Source: Bacteroidota bacterium (GTDB lineage: Bacteria > Bacteroidota > Bacteroidia > Bacteroidales > CAIWKO01). From it: 61,801 nucleotides of DNA. The stretch is from the NCBI GenBank assembly GCA_037133915.1, contig JBAXND010000023.1:1-61801 (forward strand). The letters are read 5' to 3'. The notes under the pieces were generated by a model. The model was not told the origin of the DNA. It saw only the letters and a list, made by a program, of their open reading frames with translations, and did not search any database. Below, one piece after another: positions 9,001-18,481 of this stretch. Within the stretch, counting starts at the first letter, position 1. Every line of letters begins with the position of its first letter. The position numbers and the translations under genes are program-made.

Positions 9001-11527
9001 ACTTGCATCGCCCTCATTCACGATTTCTTCATCCGGCACTTATAACATACGACTCAGGCTGCGTGAGCAATGCTGCGGTTGGAGCAAGCCTGTCTATTCT
9101 TCATTCACCATTAATAATGATCCTACTGCGCCAACAACAGCCACGCTCATCCCGGCTGTTGCCGATGTGTGCGAAGGGCAATTATTGAGCGTTTCAGGCG
9201 TGAGCGGAAGCACAGGTGGAGCAGGCAGCTGCGGTAATGAATACCGTTACCGAAACCCCGCCGGAACCTGGTCGTCGTGGGGAAGCAGCGTTCCAAATTT
9301 TACATCAACGGCCAGTGGAAATGCGGAAATAGAAATGAGGATAAACTGCAATGGCACCGGCTGTGATATTTCGCCGGCATACGCGGTATCATGGAATGTT
9401 GTCGATGACCCTGAAAGCGGTATGGTGAGCCGTTCAACGCCAACAGATGATGTGCTTTGTCCGGGTAACGTTCTGACACCACAGGTTACAGGGGCTACCG
9501 GAGGTATTGGCACCATAGCCGATGAAATTCAGTACCGGATTGGCACTTCCGGTGGATGGACAACATATTCAGGACCAATAACCGCTAATGTTACAGGTGA
9601 TTATTACTTTCAAACCAGGAGAACATCCAGCGGAAGCGATTGCAATAACAGTGCGTGGACACCGGCAGGAAATGGACAGTTGCTGTGGACGATAACACAG
9701 GCAACGGCTCCGGTAATGGCGCTCACGCCGTCAGCAAATGCGTGTACCGGCAAAAATGTATCGGCAGTAGTGAGCAGCGCAGGAAGCGGTGGTGCAGGCT
9801 GCTCAGACAGCTTTGAGTATCGTACAGACGGCGGAAGCTGGAATGCCTATACTCCCGGAACCAGCATCAGCACCATAGGCCATACCAGCATTGAAATTAA
9901 AGCTATCAGGGGAAACTGCAGCGGTGCATTGTGCGCTTCTGCCAGCAATACCTATTCGTGGAATGTTGTTGAGCCAACGGCAACCGGAATCGCATCAGGC
10001 GACTACGTATGGTCCGGTTCAAACGGAAGCTGGAGTACCCTGAATAACTGGCTGCAATATAATGGAAGTAACTTTATTATACCCGGCGTCCTGCCCGATT
10101 CAACTATTAATGTAATTATCAGACCGGACGCTACCTGCGTATATTCTTACCCGGACATTCAAACGCCGGGATCCGCATGCGGGAATTTATTCATACAAGC
10201 AGGAGCATCATTCAGCCTGAACAGCACAAATGAATTAACGCTCTATGGTAACTGGACAAACAACGGCACGTTCAGTGCAAATCAAGGAACCATTATTTTT
10301 GACGGAAACAGCAACTCAACAATCAGTGGTAATAATACCTTTAAAAACGTCCGTTTGATGAAAGATAAAGGTAAAAACGTTATTCTGAATGATGCCATCA
10401 GCGTATCCGGACAAATGGATTTTACAAGAGGTTGCATTGTAAGCACAAGTACCAATTTAATTAGTTTTGAGGATGGTGCAGGCGCTATCAATGCATCCGA
10501 CAGCAGCTTTGTAAAAGGACCGGTACAAAAAGTAGGCGATGATGCTTTTATTTTCCCAACAGGAAAGAACAGCGTTTCAGGAGATATTTATGCACCTGTA
10601 GGAATCGATGATCCGGGCAGCAATCCGGGCGATGCATTCCAGGCAGAATATTTCTTCACGACGGCTCCATTAAACTGGGAACCATGGGATATGGGACCGG
10701 GTGTGGATCATGCAAGCGGCGTTGAATACTGGGACATACAGCGAAAAAGTGGCAGCACCTACCCTGCTATTACATTATATTGGTTCAACGGCACACGCAG
10801 CGGAATTACCGACCTGAATGGACTGGTTCTGGCTCACAGAGAATTGTACAATGGACATGTAGTTTGGGTTAATAAAGGTGCAAGTATCAGCGGCACACTT
10901 GTATCAGGCTCCATAAAAAGCACATTACCGTTCACCAGTTACAGCCCGATGGCCTTCGGAGCCAAATCAGGGGCATCCAATCCATTGCCGATTGAGTTAC
11001 TCTATTTTAAAGGAAGTTGTCTGAACGACAACGCCAAGTTAAATTGGGCCACAATGACTGAAACAAACAACGACTTCTTTACTATTGAACGAAGTCTTGA
11101 TAACAAAGAATGGGAATATACAGCTTCACTAAAAGGGTCGGGAAACAGTAATACGATTCAACAGTATTCTTATACAGATTATAGCGCATATTCAGGCAGC
11201 AGTTATTACCGGCTTCTGCAAACAGATTATGATGGCAAAATCAGTGTATTCAACACCCTGACGGTGAGTTGTCCGGAAAACAGCCCTGACGAGCTGTTGG
11301 TATTCCCGAATCCTTTCACCGACAGGATTACCATTGTATTTCCAAACCGTTCAACTGCCAATGCCCGCCTCAAAGTATATGACCTGTTAGGAGGTTTGAT
11401 AATGGAAAAGAATCCTGTGAATCAGCAATCTGAAATACTGGATTTATCAGGTTTAAAACCGGGAATATATTATCTCGAATACCTATCGGATGAGATGGTG
11501 AATGTGGTGAAAATCGTGAAAAATTGA
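6023..11527 (+). CDS. Giant secreted protein: beta-helix region with glycine-rich insert, Ig-like repeats, T9SS sorting domain
   Basis: This encodes 1,834 residues. The ATG at 6023 is preferred to 5975 because it starts the signal peptide (MKKIITLFFV) and avoids a 47-base overlap. A cysteine in LMSCSS could be a weak lipobox, but cleavage near LYSQ is equally plausible. Order: N-terminal cysteine-rich region; PKD/Ig-like modules to ~380; a DUF1565/parallel beta-helix-like stretch (~390-530); a glycine-rich block (~532-826); Ig-like modules; a ~600-residue region closely matching the upstream paralogue; and a T9SS type A sorting domain (VFPNPF to KIVKN). It is predicted to be displayed on or released from the cell surface. 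The shared C-terminal half indicates tandem duplication with the gene at 3-5297. Domain calls are by eye; adhesion or matrix function is inferred. Confidence 0.85.
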   Translation: MKKIITLFFVSILMSCSSLYSQPLAYLYVGVITLERYNSDCWGCGNPDPTWYVSGTHNGTGGGTYTKGWQYSEMPGYSWDLVATGWEDYVINTSSTTATSFTLGIDAWENDCDPPETFTSCNLGLNADNNRCTNGSMTTINFRNQSPCTWHTGWGNCGSYWVEYSYYWSFKSAPTCTPSITPANNALCSGSTVTFSTGSCNDAYGNTMYKNIKWQKSANTDCSGASGWTDISGATSSSYTPPQTAGTRLYRVITTANCTADFSSYTSTSNCARVTYNPMNGANSGDNPPAIQSSACGTTILPNVATAFSALATPAVGAAANVTYTWSTSPSAGVTISNPNSMSTNITFATPGNYGVSVTYGDGCAAANAYSSCNLTVSQPDCNYIYASWNSGNDLNLGGPTGPVKTLTRAMALVSGSRNYIRMDAGTYTENNVINLMNNVIIDGGYSFAGGSWTKSSAATTTLNMNGTESPTVNSAHTIGFKGSSTSGWKLQDLTINVTSPTGTSTSGNGQSSYGVWINGCSSYSISRCAINPGNATNGNGATAGWQGMATDPYDGNNGNAGSTGSSGSTGGCSMWDDHGGSGGGGGGGGNGGGSPVAAGSNGGAGGSGGTGGDDHDGACTDGVKPGFSGTAGTLAGGTNGSAGIAGLCTNCNCRLDGGYAGGNATSPTDGSNGSAGSNSYLTGYFVPGIGGNGSAGTGGSGGGGGGGGGGDANGQNEAGNGGSGGGGGGGGGGAGKGGYGGGSSFAIFIWAGGTGGAITNCSLSTGTAGTGGLGGNGGTGGSGASGGSIVSGCSDQQNGGAGGSGSAGSKGGNGGNGAIGLRYAICQQNGGTAPTLSPAGFVTINSSTSGGSIPNPVTVTVSHGTNSVCSNSEITIGRSAAGSWTLPTGATYVMDVNSSTSSYTSTSNNPIIILADGGTLPVSLNLTTNASAYNSYLIKTTDRTLPTINISGLPACEGGTITLSASGLYGTTVDYDWRIFTTDANTPLQNSSLASPSFTISSSGTYNIRLRLREQCCGWSKPVYSSFTINNDPTAPTTATLIPAVADVCEGQLLSVSGVSGSTGGAGSCGNEYRYRNPAGTWSSWGSSVPNFTSTASGNAEIEMRINCNGTGCDISPAYAVSWNVVDDPESGMVSRSTPTDDVLCPGNVLTPQVTGATGGIGTIADEIQYRIGTSGGWTTYSGPITANVTGDYYFQTRRTSSGSDCNNSAWTPAGNGQLLWTITQATAPVMALTPSANACTGKNVSAVVSSAGSGGAGCSDSFEYRTDGGSWNAYTPGTSISTIGHTSIEIKAIRGNCSGALCASASNTYSWNVVEPTATGIASGDYVWSGSNGSWSTLNNWLQYNGSNFIIPGVLPDSTINVIIRPDATCVYSYPDIQTPGSACGNLFIQAGASFSLNSTNELTLYGNWTNNGTFSANQGTIIFDGNSNSTISGNNTFKNVRLMKDKGKNVILNDAISVSGQMDFTRGCIVSTSTNLISFEDGAGAINASDSSFVKGPVQKVGDDAFIFPTGKNSVSGDIYAPVGIDDPGSNPGDAFQAEYFFTTAPLNWEPWDMGPGVDHASGVEYWDIQRKSGSTYPAITLYWFNGTRSGITDLNGLVLAHRELYNGHVVWVNKGASISGTLVSGSIKSTLPFTSYSPMAFGAKSGASNPLPIELLYFKGSCLNDNAKLNWATMTETNNDFFTIERSLDNKEWEYTASLKGSGNSNTIQQYSYTDYSAYSGSSYYRLLQTDYDGKISVFNTLTVSCPENSPDELLVFPNPFTDRITIVFPNRSTANARLKVYDLLGGLIMEKNPVNQQSEILDLSGLKPGIYYLEYLSDEMVNVVKIVKN
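7620..8500 (+). repeat. Glycine-rich low-complexity coding block
   Basis: GGN/GGT-type codons are repeated through ~290 residues of the T9SS protein, including two runs of ten glycines. Other residues are mostly Ala, Ser, Thr and Asn, with a few Cys (CTNCNC). The block sits inside a region of beta-helix character and produces many spurious open frames on both strands. It resembles PGRS-like or polyglycine-II packing sequences; the structure is inferred. Confidence 0.8.
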
Positions 11528-11636
11528 TAACTCATATTTACGCATATTAACGCTTTTTAATGATAGATTGGCGAATTGTGTTGTGCAGAATGCATTAAAC
11601 CTGACGCAAAGCAGTAAAAATTTTCGAAGTTTTTAC

Positions 11637-11644
11637 TATTTTTG
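11637..11644 (+). promoter_or_regulatory. -7 box (TATTTTTG) for the PHP-domain gene
   Basis: This matches the Bacteroidota TAnnTTTG box 31 bases before the ATG at 11676. No convincing TTG element lies 19-21 bases upstream, so this is a half-site call. Confidence 0.4.
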
Positions 11645-11675
11645 CTAAGTTCTGAATTAACACAATGTTCCGCTC

Positions 11676-14030
11676 ATGACAAAAACGTTTTCCGCATATA
11701 TTTTTTCCCTTTTATCAGTGGTAGCGACGGTTTCCGCGCAGACCGGTCAGACCAAGCAGGCTGATATGAACGGTAAGGAAGTATGTGCAGATGCACCCTG
11801 GAGAATGCTAATAGCTGATACTGCAGGTGTATTAAACGGGTTACCCGTAACTATATTTATTGATGATGCAGACCTGTTTGGCGCTAATGCAGAACTTGTT
11901 TCAGTGAATATTTCATTGAAGAATGCAAGCGATAATTCATTCGGAAACGCCCTCACCTTTAATAATTACACAGATTCGGCGTTTTTGGCGTTGTTTTCAG
12001 ACAAATCCATTACTGATAATCAACTGGATTGCCAATCCTTCGACGCAAGTCTTCCGGTAAAAGATGCAGCTAAAACCATTGTGTTTACGTCCAACAACTG
12101 CGGCTGGCCTTTCACCTGCACTTACGTGGATGTAACGCACAAATTCTGGTATTTCACATTTACCATTCCGCCCGATAAGCTCAGCGGATTTTCTGATATC
12201 ATTGATATTCAGGTTGATTTTGAACTGCGATGGGAGCCGGACAACACAACACGCTTAAGGGTTTTCCGTTCGGGCAATGATATTCCGCGATTTGCAGGAT
12301 GGTATCGTGGCGACACGCATTTTCATTCAATGTATACTCAGAATCAGATTGAATTCGGCTTGCCTTTAAATGCTTCACGAACCGCCGCTAAAAAGGTCGG
12401 CCTTGACTGGATTACCGTAACGGACCATTCAACCGATTATGATAATTACGGATCTGATATGCAGACCAACTGGGCTAAGCAGGGTTACGAGATTCTTGAC
12501 CTGAACAGTCAGGATTCTGATTTTGTATTTATCCGCGGGCTGGAATCGTCACAACTGAACAGCGACGGACAATTAGTGCATATGCTGAATTATCCGTCGG
12601 CCAATAATCCATACATGATGAATTTTGTTGCCGATGGTGGTGGCGACATCGTGACAACACATGATATCATAGAAGACTTTCTTCTGGCGCTTGCTCCTAC
12701 CGGCGGTTTTGCGTATGCCGCCCATCCGTATGCCGAAGGTGATAAACTTTCATCGGCAGGCAATGGCGGGCTTTGGAATGTGAGTGATACAGGGTTCTTC
12801 GTCAACGGGACCGTGGTTCCGGGTGTTGGAACGATTTCATGCAACGATTTAGCAACAAGCAGCGACATGTTTAATCCAAATCCAGCAAACGGATTGCTTC
12901 GGCATAATTTCGCCGGAGGCGAGATATGGAATTGCGGTACAAGCATGGAAACCACCGATGATTATTCTGACCCATGGAACGTAACCAATGATAACGGCAT
13001 CACTCCCCTGGCGCCACTTGCAAATGACCACACCGACAATCATTTGTACAGGCTGCAAACGGGACTGAAAGTGTCGGACTTTATGAACAGACGCGGTCTT
13101 ACAATGAAAAACAATAATCCACTGTCGAACAACTACAAGTTTTTTATGTCTGCAGGGACCGATGCACACGGCTCTTTCAACTATTCTAACACAAGTTTTT
13201 TATTGGGAATTACCGGGCATATTGATGATAATGCCATTGGCAAACTGAGCACGGTAGCGTATTGTCCCGATGGTATGGGTCATTATGGAAATCATATTTT
13301 AAAAGCCCTTAAAAACGGCAATACGATAATGAGTGATGGTCCATTGGCGACAATATCATTGCGTTTCAACAACGACACCGTCGACAGGCTCTTCCCCGGA
13401 AGGGATACTTCGCTTAGTGAAAGTGATTTTACCCACTGCACACTGCACATCAAAACACTTTCTAATCCTGAATTCGGAATTCCGGATACCATTACACTGG
13501 TGCTTGCTACTGAATCATTCGTTTATAGTATAAAAATTCCTGCTTCAGGGAACTATGCCGGTGATTATTATTACCCTGTAGATTCATTGTTTCATGCAAT
13601 GACAAATGGTGACTCGCTGTCGGCAGGTGAATACTTTTTTGTGCGCACCGAATTGCAGACCTATAAAGACTACTCCTCGCAGGAAAGTCTGTATCGCAGA
13701 CCATTCAAGTACTTTCACAGTTTTACAAATCCGATTTGGATTGGGAAAAAAGAACTCATTACTTCCTTACAAACGAACAGACAAACGGCGCTTCAGATTT
13801 ATCCAAACCCGGTACACAATATTGTAAATCTGGATTGCAGCCTTATCCCCGGTGAATCAATTATACTAGACGTTTACGATATGAATGGCCGAACAGTTTT
13901 TGAAAGGACCGCTTCAGCCGCGGCACAGCCCACAATCAGCCTTGATGTGAGCGGCCTTCCCGCGGGATTATACATGATACGTGTAAAGTCGGAAACCACT
14001 ACAGGAACGGCACGTTTCATCAAACAATAA
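11676..14030 (+). CDS. Secreted PHP-domain metallohydrolase with T9SS sorting domain
   Basis: This encodes 784 residues with a signal peptide (MTKTFSAYIF, cleavage near VSAQ). A PHP-type metal site begins at GDTHFHS (H215, H217) and continues with VTDHS (H251), AAHPYAEG and GTDAHGS, the motif order of CehA/McbA-type PHP proteins. PHP domains typically hydrolyse phosphoesters or related bonds using two or three metals; the substrate here is not predictable. The last ~80 residues are a T9SS type A sorting domain (IYPNPV to RFIKQ), so the enzyme acts outside the cell. The ~200 residues before the PHP domain form an all-beta module without recognised motifs. It has its own upstream -7 box and appears monocistronic. 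Confidence 0.85.
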   Translation: MTKTFSAYIFSLLSVVATVSAQTGQTKQADMNGKEVCADAPWRMLIADTAGVLNGLPVTIFIDDADLFGANAELVSVNISLKNASDNSFGNALTFNNYTDSAFLALFSDKSITDNQLDCQSFDASLPVKDAAKTIVFTSNNCGWPFTCTYVDVTHKFWYFTFTIPPDKLSGFSDIIDIQVDFELRWEPDNTTRLRVFRSGNDIPRFAGWYRGDTHFHSMYTQNQIEFGLPLNASRTAAKKVGLDWITVTDHSTDYDNYGSDMQTNWAKQGYEILDLNSQDSDFVFIRGLESSQLNSDGQLVHMLNYPSANNPYMMNFVADGGGDIVTTHDIIEDFLLALAPTGGFAYAAHPYAEGDKLSSAGNGGLWNVSDTGFFVNGTVVPGVGTISCNDLATSSDMFNPNPANGLLRHNFAGGEIWNCGTSMETTDDYSDPWNVTNDNGITPLAPLANDHTDNHLYRLQTGLKVSDFMNRRGLTMKNNNPLSNNYKFFMSAGTDAHGSFNYSNTSFLLGITGHIDDNAIGKLSTVAYCPDGMGHYGNHILKALKNGNTIMSDGPLATISLRFNNDTVDRLFPGRDTSLSESDFTHCTLHIKTLSNPEFGIPDTITLVLATESFVYSIKIPASGNYAGDYYYPVDSLFHAMTNGDSLSAGEYFFVRTELQTYKDYSSQESLYRRPFKYFHSFTNPIWIGKKELITSLQTNRQTALQIYPNPVHNIVNLDCSLIPGESIILDVYDMNGRTVFERTASAAAQPTISLDVSGLPAGLYMIRVKSETTTGTARFIKQ

Positions 14031-14142
14031 AAAATGCCGTTCCGCCTTCGCAGAACAGCATTAAACCAAACCAAATTCAATTAAGAATCTCTCTGCGCTT
14101 TCTTATTACGCCTTGAGCGACGGGGAATAAAACCCGATAATC

Positions 14143-14195
14143 TCCCGACAGGCTCGGGATCAGTACTACTAAATGATTTCGCTTCGCAAAATCAT
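14143..14195. repeat. Two small hairpins in the intergenic region
   Basis: TCCCGA-CAGGC-TCGGGA (14143-14159) and ATGATTT-N9-AAATCAT (14173-14195) are perfect inverted repeats between two convergent genes. Neither is followed by a clear T-run on either strand. They may be a dispersed intergenic repeat or weak transcript ends; the role is unknown. Confidence 0.5.
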
Positions 14196-14206
14196 ATTAT
14201 CACTGA

Positions 14207-14719
14207 TTAAAGCAAGCTTTTTGCTGCAGCAATGGCTTTGTCGTAGTCGGGATGTGAAGCCACTTCCTTAACGTATTCCACGTAAGTAATGGTATCATTT
14301 TTATCAATAACGATAATGCCTCGTGCAAGTATTCTGAGTTCTTCAATCAGGAACCCATATTTAATACCAAAGTCGGTATCCTTATGATCGGAATAGGTTA
14401 CCACCTTGTCAATACCTTCAGCAGCGCAAAAGCGACCAAGTGCAAACGGAAGATCGCATGAAATTGTAAGAATGGCGACATCGCCCAAAGCTGCAGCTTC
14501 CTCATTAAAACGTCGTGTCTGGGCCGAGCAGATGCCCGTATCAATAGATGGCACAACGCTGATGATTCTTACTTTTCCTTTGTATTCGCTCAGTGTATGA
14601 GGTTTAAGATCATTTGAAAGAACCGTAAAGTCAACAGCTTTGGTTCCTGTTTTTGTTAATTCGCCCAAAAGGGTAAGCGGATTTCCGCCAAATGTAATAA
14701 TCCCGGTGTTCTTTATCAT
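14207..14719 (-). CDS. tpx: Thiol peroxidase (atypical 2-Cys peroxiredoxin)
   Basis: This encodes 170 residues, the usual Tpx length. The peroxidatic cysteine is C64 in SIDTGICS and the resolving cysteine C98 in GRFC, preceded by the family sequence CDLPFALGRF. Tpx reduces hydrogen peroxide and organic peroxides in the cytoplasm (periplasm in E. coli), with thioredoxin restoring the disulfide. No signal peptide is present. It is transcribed alone, with a TATGTTTG -7 box about 53 bases upstream, and converges with the PHP-domain gene. Confidence 0.95.
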   Translation of the reverse strand: MIKNTGIITFGGNPLTLLGELTKTGTKAVDFTVLSNDLKPHTLSEYKGKVRIISVVPSIDTGICSAQTRRFNEEAAALGDVAILTISCDLPFALGRFCAAEGIDKVVTYSDHKDTDFGIKYGFLIEELRILARGIIVIDKNDTITYVEYVKEVASHPDYDKAIAAAKSLL

Positions 14720-14771
14720 TTCTGTGATATTATTTAATTAATGATTTTGCAGTACTTTTACGTTCAGGATG

Positions 14772-14779
14772 CAAACATA
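14772..14779 (-). promoter_or_regulatory. -7 box (TATGTTTG) for tpx
   Basis: Read on the minus strand, this is a full match to TAnnTTTG, 53 bases before the tpx start. No TTG is found at the ideal 19-21 base distance. Confidence 0.45.
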
Positions 14780-14815
14780 GGCATTTACACGAATATTAAA
14801 GATTGACAAAAATCA

Positions 14816-16714
14816 ATGGCATACAGTAACCTATCTGAATTCATTACGGCACTTGATAAAGCCGGCGAGCTGATACGCATCAGTGAATATGTTTCGCCGC
14901 ATCTGGAAATTGCTGAAATCACCGACCGTATATCAAAAGCCGGTGGTAAAGCGCTTTTATTCGAGAATACCGGAACGGATTTTCCGGTTCTTATAAACGC
15001 CATGGGCTCTGAAAGGCGCATGTGTATGGCGCTTGGGGTTCACGATCTTGACGATACCGGAAGAGAAATCGACAGCCTGCTTAAAAAAATATCCTCGCCC
15101 ATGCAGTCCTTTCAGGACAAGCTGAAAATGCTGCCACTGCTTAAAAGTTTTTCGTCGTGGATGCCCAAAACGATAAAAGGGAAAGGAGCCTGTCAGGAAG
15201 TCATTGACATGCAACCCGACCTGGGCAGGTTACCGGTTCTTTTTTGCTGGCCTTACGACGGCGGTCCTTTCATAACGCTGCCGCTGGTTCACACTAAAGA
15301 TCCCGTGAACGGTGTTCGGAATACAGGCATGTACCGTATGCAGATTTTCGGGCCCGATACAACAGGTATGCACTGGCATCTTCATAAAAACTCAGCACGG
15401 CACTACAACGAATATAAAAAGTTAGGGAAACGCATGCCCGTAAGCGTTACGCTGGGTGGTGACCCGGCATGTACGTATGCGGCCACAGCACCCCTGCCTG
15501 ATAACCTGGACGAATTTATGCTGGCTGGATTCCTGCGAAAGAAAAAAGTTGAGCTGGTAAAATGTATTACCAATGATATAGAAGTGCCTGCCGACGCCGA
15601 TTTCGTGATAGAAGGCTTTGTTGACCCAATGGAAGCGCTTGTAACGGAAGGTCCGTTTGGCGACCACACCGGTTTCTATTCATTGCCCGATTTGTATCCG
15701 GTATTTCATGTAAGCTGCATCACGCACAGAAAAAAGGCAGTGTATCCGGCAACAATCGTAGGAACACCTCCACAGGAAGATGCCTGGATTGGAAAAGCTA
15801 CGGAACGCATATTTCTTACTCCGCTTCGGATGACGATGGTTCCGGAAATACTTGATATGAATATGCCTCCTGAAGGTGTATTTCATAATATCACGATTGT
15901 AAAAATTAAGAAAACCTATCCCGGACAGGCATTTAAAGTTATGAATTCATTGTGGGGCGCAGGGCAGATGATGTTCAACAAAATTATGATTGTAACCGAT
16001 GAACATACGGACATCCACAATTATGATGCAGTACTGGATGCTGTCCGGAAAAATACGAATACAGCATGTGATATATTCCTGAGTAAGGGACCTGCCGATG
16101 TGCTTGACCATTCATCAGTGCGCTATGCAAGCAGCGGAAAGATGGGAATTGACGCTACCGCTAAGCTGGAAGATGAAATGGTTCAATCGGTTAAAGAGGA
16201 TAAAATAATTACCTTCGACGGCAAGTCATTCATACAGCAATATCCATGGATTACGGCAGTTAACAGCCGTTTTGTTGCATCAGGAAATTCAATTCTGATA
16301 GTTGGAATTAAAAAAGAGCAAGCAGGACTTATCAGAGAATTTGCAACAAATACAGCAATATCAAGTCTTATAGAAGGTATTCGTTTTATTGTGTTTGTTG
16401 ACGAGAGCGTAAACATAGACGCAACGGGCATTGTAGCATGGTATGCCGCAAATAATATGGACCCGCAACGTGACATTTATGAAATGAAAAACAAAAGCGG
16501 GACGTGCATACTCATTGATGGAACCCGTAAGACCGGAGCGTTTGATAATTTCGGACGCTCATGGCCCAATGTAATTGTAATGGATGATGCCACAATAAAA
16601 GCCATTGATGAGAAATGGGATGGACTTGGTTTGGGCACTTTTATTACATCGCCTTCGCATGAATACGCAACACTGCTTTATGGCAGCGGTGCCTTCGCAG
16701 AACATCAGAAATAA
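14816..16714 (+). CDS. UbiD-family prenylated-FMN decarboxylase
   Basis: This encodes 632 residues, longer than E. coli UbiD (~500) but in line with Bacteroidota members. Family signatures are WHLHKNSARHY, SVTLGGDPA (prFMN/metal-binding region) and EGPFGDHTGFY, which holds the acidic catalytic residues. UbiD enzymes decarboxylate aromatic or alpha,beta-unsaturated acids using prenylated FMN made by UbiX; no ubiX is in the window. In Bacteroidota a likely role is a decarboxylation step of menaquinone biosynthesis, but the sequence alone does not decide the substrate. The gene overlaps the convergent Omp85 gene by 10 bases at the 3' end. Confidence 0.85.
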   Translation: MAYSNLSEFITALDKAGELIRISEYVSPHLEIAEITDRISKAGGKALLFENTGTDFPVLINAMGSERRMCMALGVHDLDDTGREIDSLLKKISSPMQSFQDKLKMLPLLKSFSSWMPKTIKGKGACQEVIDMQPDLGRLPVLFCWPYDGGPFITLPLVHTKDPVNGVRNTGMYRMQIFGPDTTGMHWHLHKNSARHYNEYKKLGKRMPVSVTLGGDPACTYAATAPLPDNLDEFMLAGFLRKKKVELVKCITNDIEVPADADFVIEGFVDPMEALVTEGPFGDHTGFYSLPDLYPVFHVSCITHRKKAVYPATIVGTPPQEDAWIGKATERIFLTPLRMTMVPEILDMNMPPEGVFHNITIVKIKKTYPGQAFKVMNSLWGAGQMMFNKIMIVTDEHTDIHNYDAVLDAVRKNTNTACDIFLSKGPADVLDHSSVRYASSGKMGIDATAKLEDEMVQSVKEDKIITFDGKSFIQQYPWITAVNSRFVASGNSILIVGIKKEQAGLIREFATNTAISSLIEGIRFIVFVDESVNIDATGIVAWYAANNMDPQRDIYEMKNKSGTCILIDGTRKTGAFDNFGRSWPNVIVMDDATIKAIDEKWDGLGLGTFITSPSHEYATLLYGSGAFAEHQK

Positions 16715-18453
16715 CTGATCATTCCGAAGTGGAGTTTTGATTGCTTGAACAGTACGGGACTTCCGTATTGTGAGCCCAATGCGTAGCTGATTGAAAAAAT
16801 ACCGATACGTGTTTCGAAGCTCAAACCAGCGCCAAATCCGTAAGGCGTGTCGTGAATAAAATCTTTCACAGTACGTTTTTCGTAATACGCACCATTCCAG
16901 AACAGACTGACATAGGCATTTTTCTCGTAAAGATATCTCAGTTCAGCGGTAGCGATTGAATAGTACGATGCCCGGAATGATTCTTCGTCAAAACCTCTGA
17001 AACTGCGCAGACCGCCAAACTGAAAAAGTTCGTTGTCGAACAGTTCGCTTCCGACAATCCATGCGTTATCGGAAGCAATCATGAGTGTTGCTTTTCGTGC
17101 AAGCGGAATAAATAAATCGGCATAACACGCCCCTTTATACTGAGTAGAGCTCAAATCAAGACTGTCATAAAGAATCGGATTCACCAGATCATTTCTTTTG
17201 ATTTGCCTGTTGCCTGCAGCTCCCGAAAGCTTAATTCCATAGCCTTTGCGAGGATTAAAACGGTAATCATAATCCAGTTTGCTGAGTTCAATACCATACA
17301 GAACGGATGAAACATCGGCATAATCGGGCAACACGGTTGCATTCCCGAGTCCTGTAGCTTTAAGAAGCGACGAGGATGCAATTTCAGCAAACCCTTTGAT
17401 ATAGGCATCAGACGAAAAGAGATATTGAATACCAATGTTGGTATTGACCGAGAGATACGAAGTATCTTTTTTATAAAGTTTAAAAGCAACATCAATACCC
17501 AAAGGTGTTGCAAAAATATAGGGATATATCAAATGAATTTTCAGGTCCTGCGTTGCTTTCTCTAATTTCCGCCATTGCAAATCAATCAGCTCTCCCCGAC
17601 CAAAAGCGCTGAGCAGTGCCAGTTTCAGCTCTCCGTTCAGCATAAGCTTACCGGTTGTACGGTTATTCGGCATCACACCAAGAAGTCCATCGAAACGACT
17701 TGCTTTTTTGCGGTCGAGATACATTACGATTTTTGCTTTGCCGGGTTCAAACACAATTTCCATTGGTTTCTTTTCCGTAAGGAATTGCAGGTCGCGTGTG
17801 CGCTGCGGTATTTTTGAAATTATGGATTCATTATACAAATTACCGGGTCTGACTTTTAAATAATAATAAAAGTATGAACGGGCTATGCGGGCATTGCCTT
17901 TCACTGAAATACTGTCAATTTTAACAAGATCATTTTTTTTGAGCATGATTGCTGCAGAAATCCGGTTGCTGTCGATACGAACGCTGTCAAGCTGAAACGA
18001 AACAAAAGGATATCCGTTATTCTCGCAGTAGCGAATCATTTTGTCTGAAAGTCGCATCAGTTCCGGGATACTGATTTTTTTTCCTTTCAGCTGGTGCTGT
18101 TTAAAACCTTCTTCGTGCAATAATTCCGCATCGGCATTACCATGACTGAGATTCAGCCAGGTGTACTGCATACCTGCAGTAAAGATTCCTGTGGCCGATG
18201 CCGTATCATAAATAACCGTATCAAATCGGGCAGCAAGATATCCGCGTTCGTAAAAGCCGGAAAGGAATGCACCAAGAACTTGCTGAACGGCCTCTTTGCT
18301 TTGTACTGCAGCATCGTAATTAATTTTTCGCACAAGCTTCTTTGAAATACTGTCAGCACCCTGAACCTTCAGTGAAAAGCGATTCTGTCCAAGGCTTTCC
18401 AGAGGAATCATCAACACAAAAAATACTAATGCCCAACAAATTTTTCGACCCAT
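16705..18453 (-). CDS. Omp85/BamA-TamA-like outer-membrane protein
   Basis: This encodes 582 residues. A signal peptide (MGRKICWALV, cleavage near SLGQ) is followed by ~200 residues of POTRA-like character (VKIDSISVKGNARI) and a C-terminal 16-strand-type barrel region with FRGFDEESFRAS, typical of the Omp85 family. The protein ends in aromatic LHFGMISYF, a C-terminal beta-signal with terminal Phe. It is shorter than BamA (~800), with fewer POTRA domains, so it is more likely a TamA-like or accessory assembly/transport factor than BamA itself. It lies downstream of ung (45 bases), with a possible promoter in the gap. Confidence 0.85.
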   Translation of the reverse strand: MGRKICWALVFFVLMIPLESLGQNRFSLKVQGADSISKKLVRKINYDAAVQSKEAVQQVLGAFLSGFYERGYLAARFDTVIYDTASATGIFTAGMQYTWLNLSHGNADAELLHEEGFKQHQLKGKKISIPELMRLSDKMIRYCENNGYPFVSFQLDSVRIDSNRISAAIMLKKNDLVKIDSISVKGNARIARSYFYYYLKVRPGNLYNESIISKIPQRTRDLQFLTEKKPMEIVFEPGKAKIVMYLDRKKASRFDGLLGVMPNNRTTGKLMLNGELKLALLSAFGRGELIDLQWRKLEKATQDLKIHLIYPYIFATPLGIDVAFKLYKKDTSYLSVNTNIGIQYLFSSDAYIKGFAEIASSSLLKATGLGNATVLPDYADVSSVLYGIELSKLDYDYRFNPRKGYGIKLSGAAGNRQIKRNDLVNPILYDSLDLSSTQYKGACYADLFIPLARKATLMIASDNAWIVGSELFDNELFQFGGLRSFRGFDEESFRASYYSIATAELRYLYEKNAYVSLFWNGAYYEKRTVKDFIHDTPYGFGAGLSFETRIGIFSISYALGSQYGSPVLFKQSKLHFGMISYF

Positions 18454-18481
18454 GACAGAATTATAACAGGTATAAAGAACG

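Noticed and set aside
16705..16714. Frame error at the UbiD/Omp85 junction
   Set aside because: Both stops are in frame and both C-termini look complete; this is an ordinary 10-base convergent overlap.
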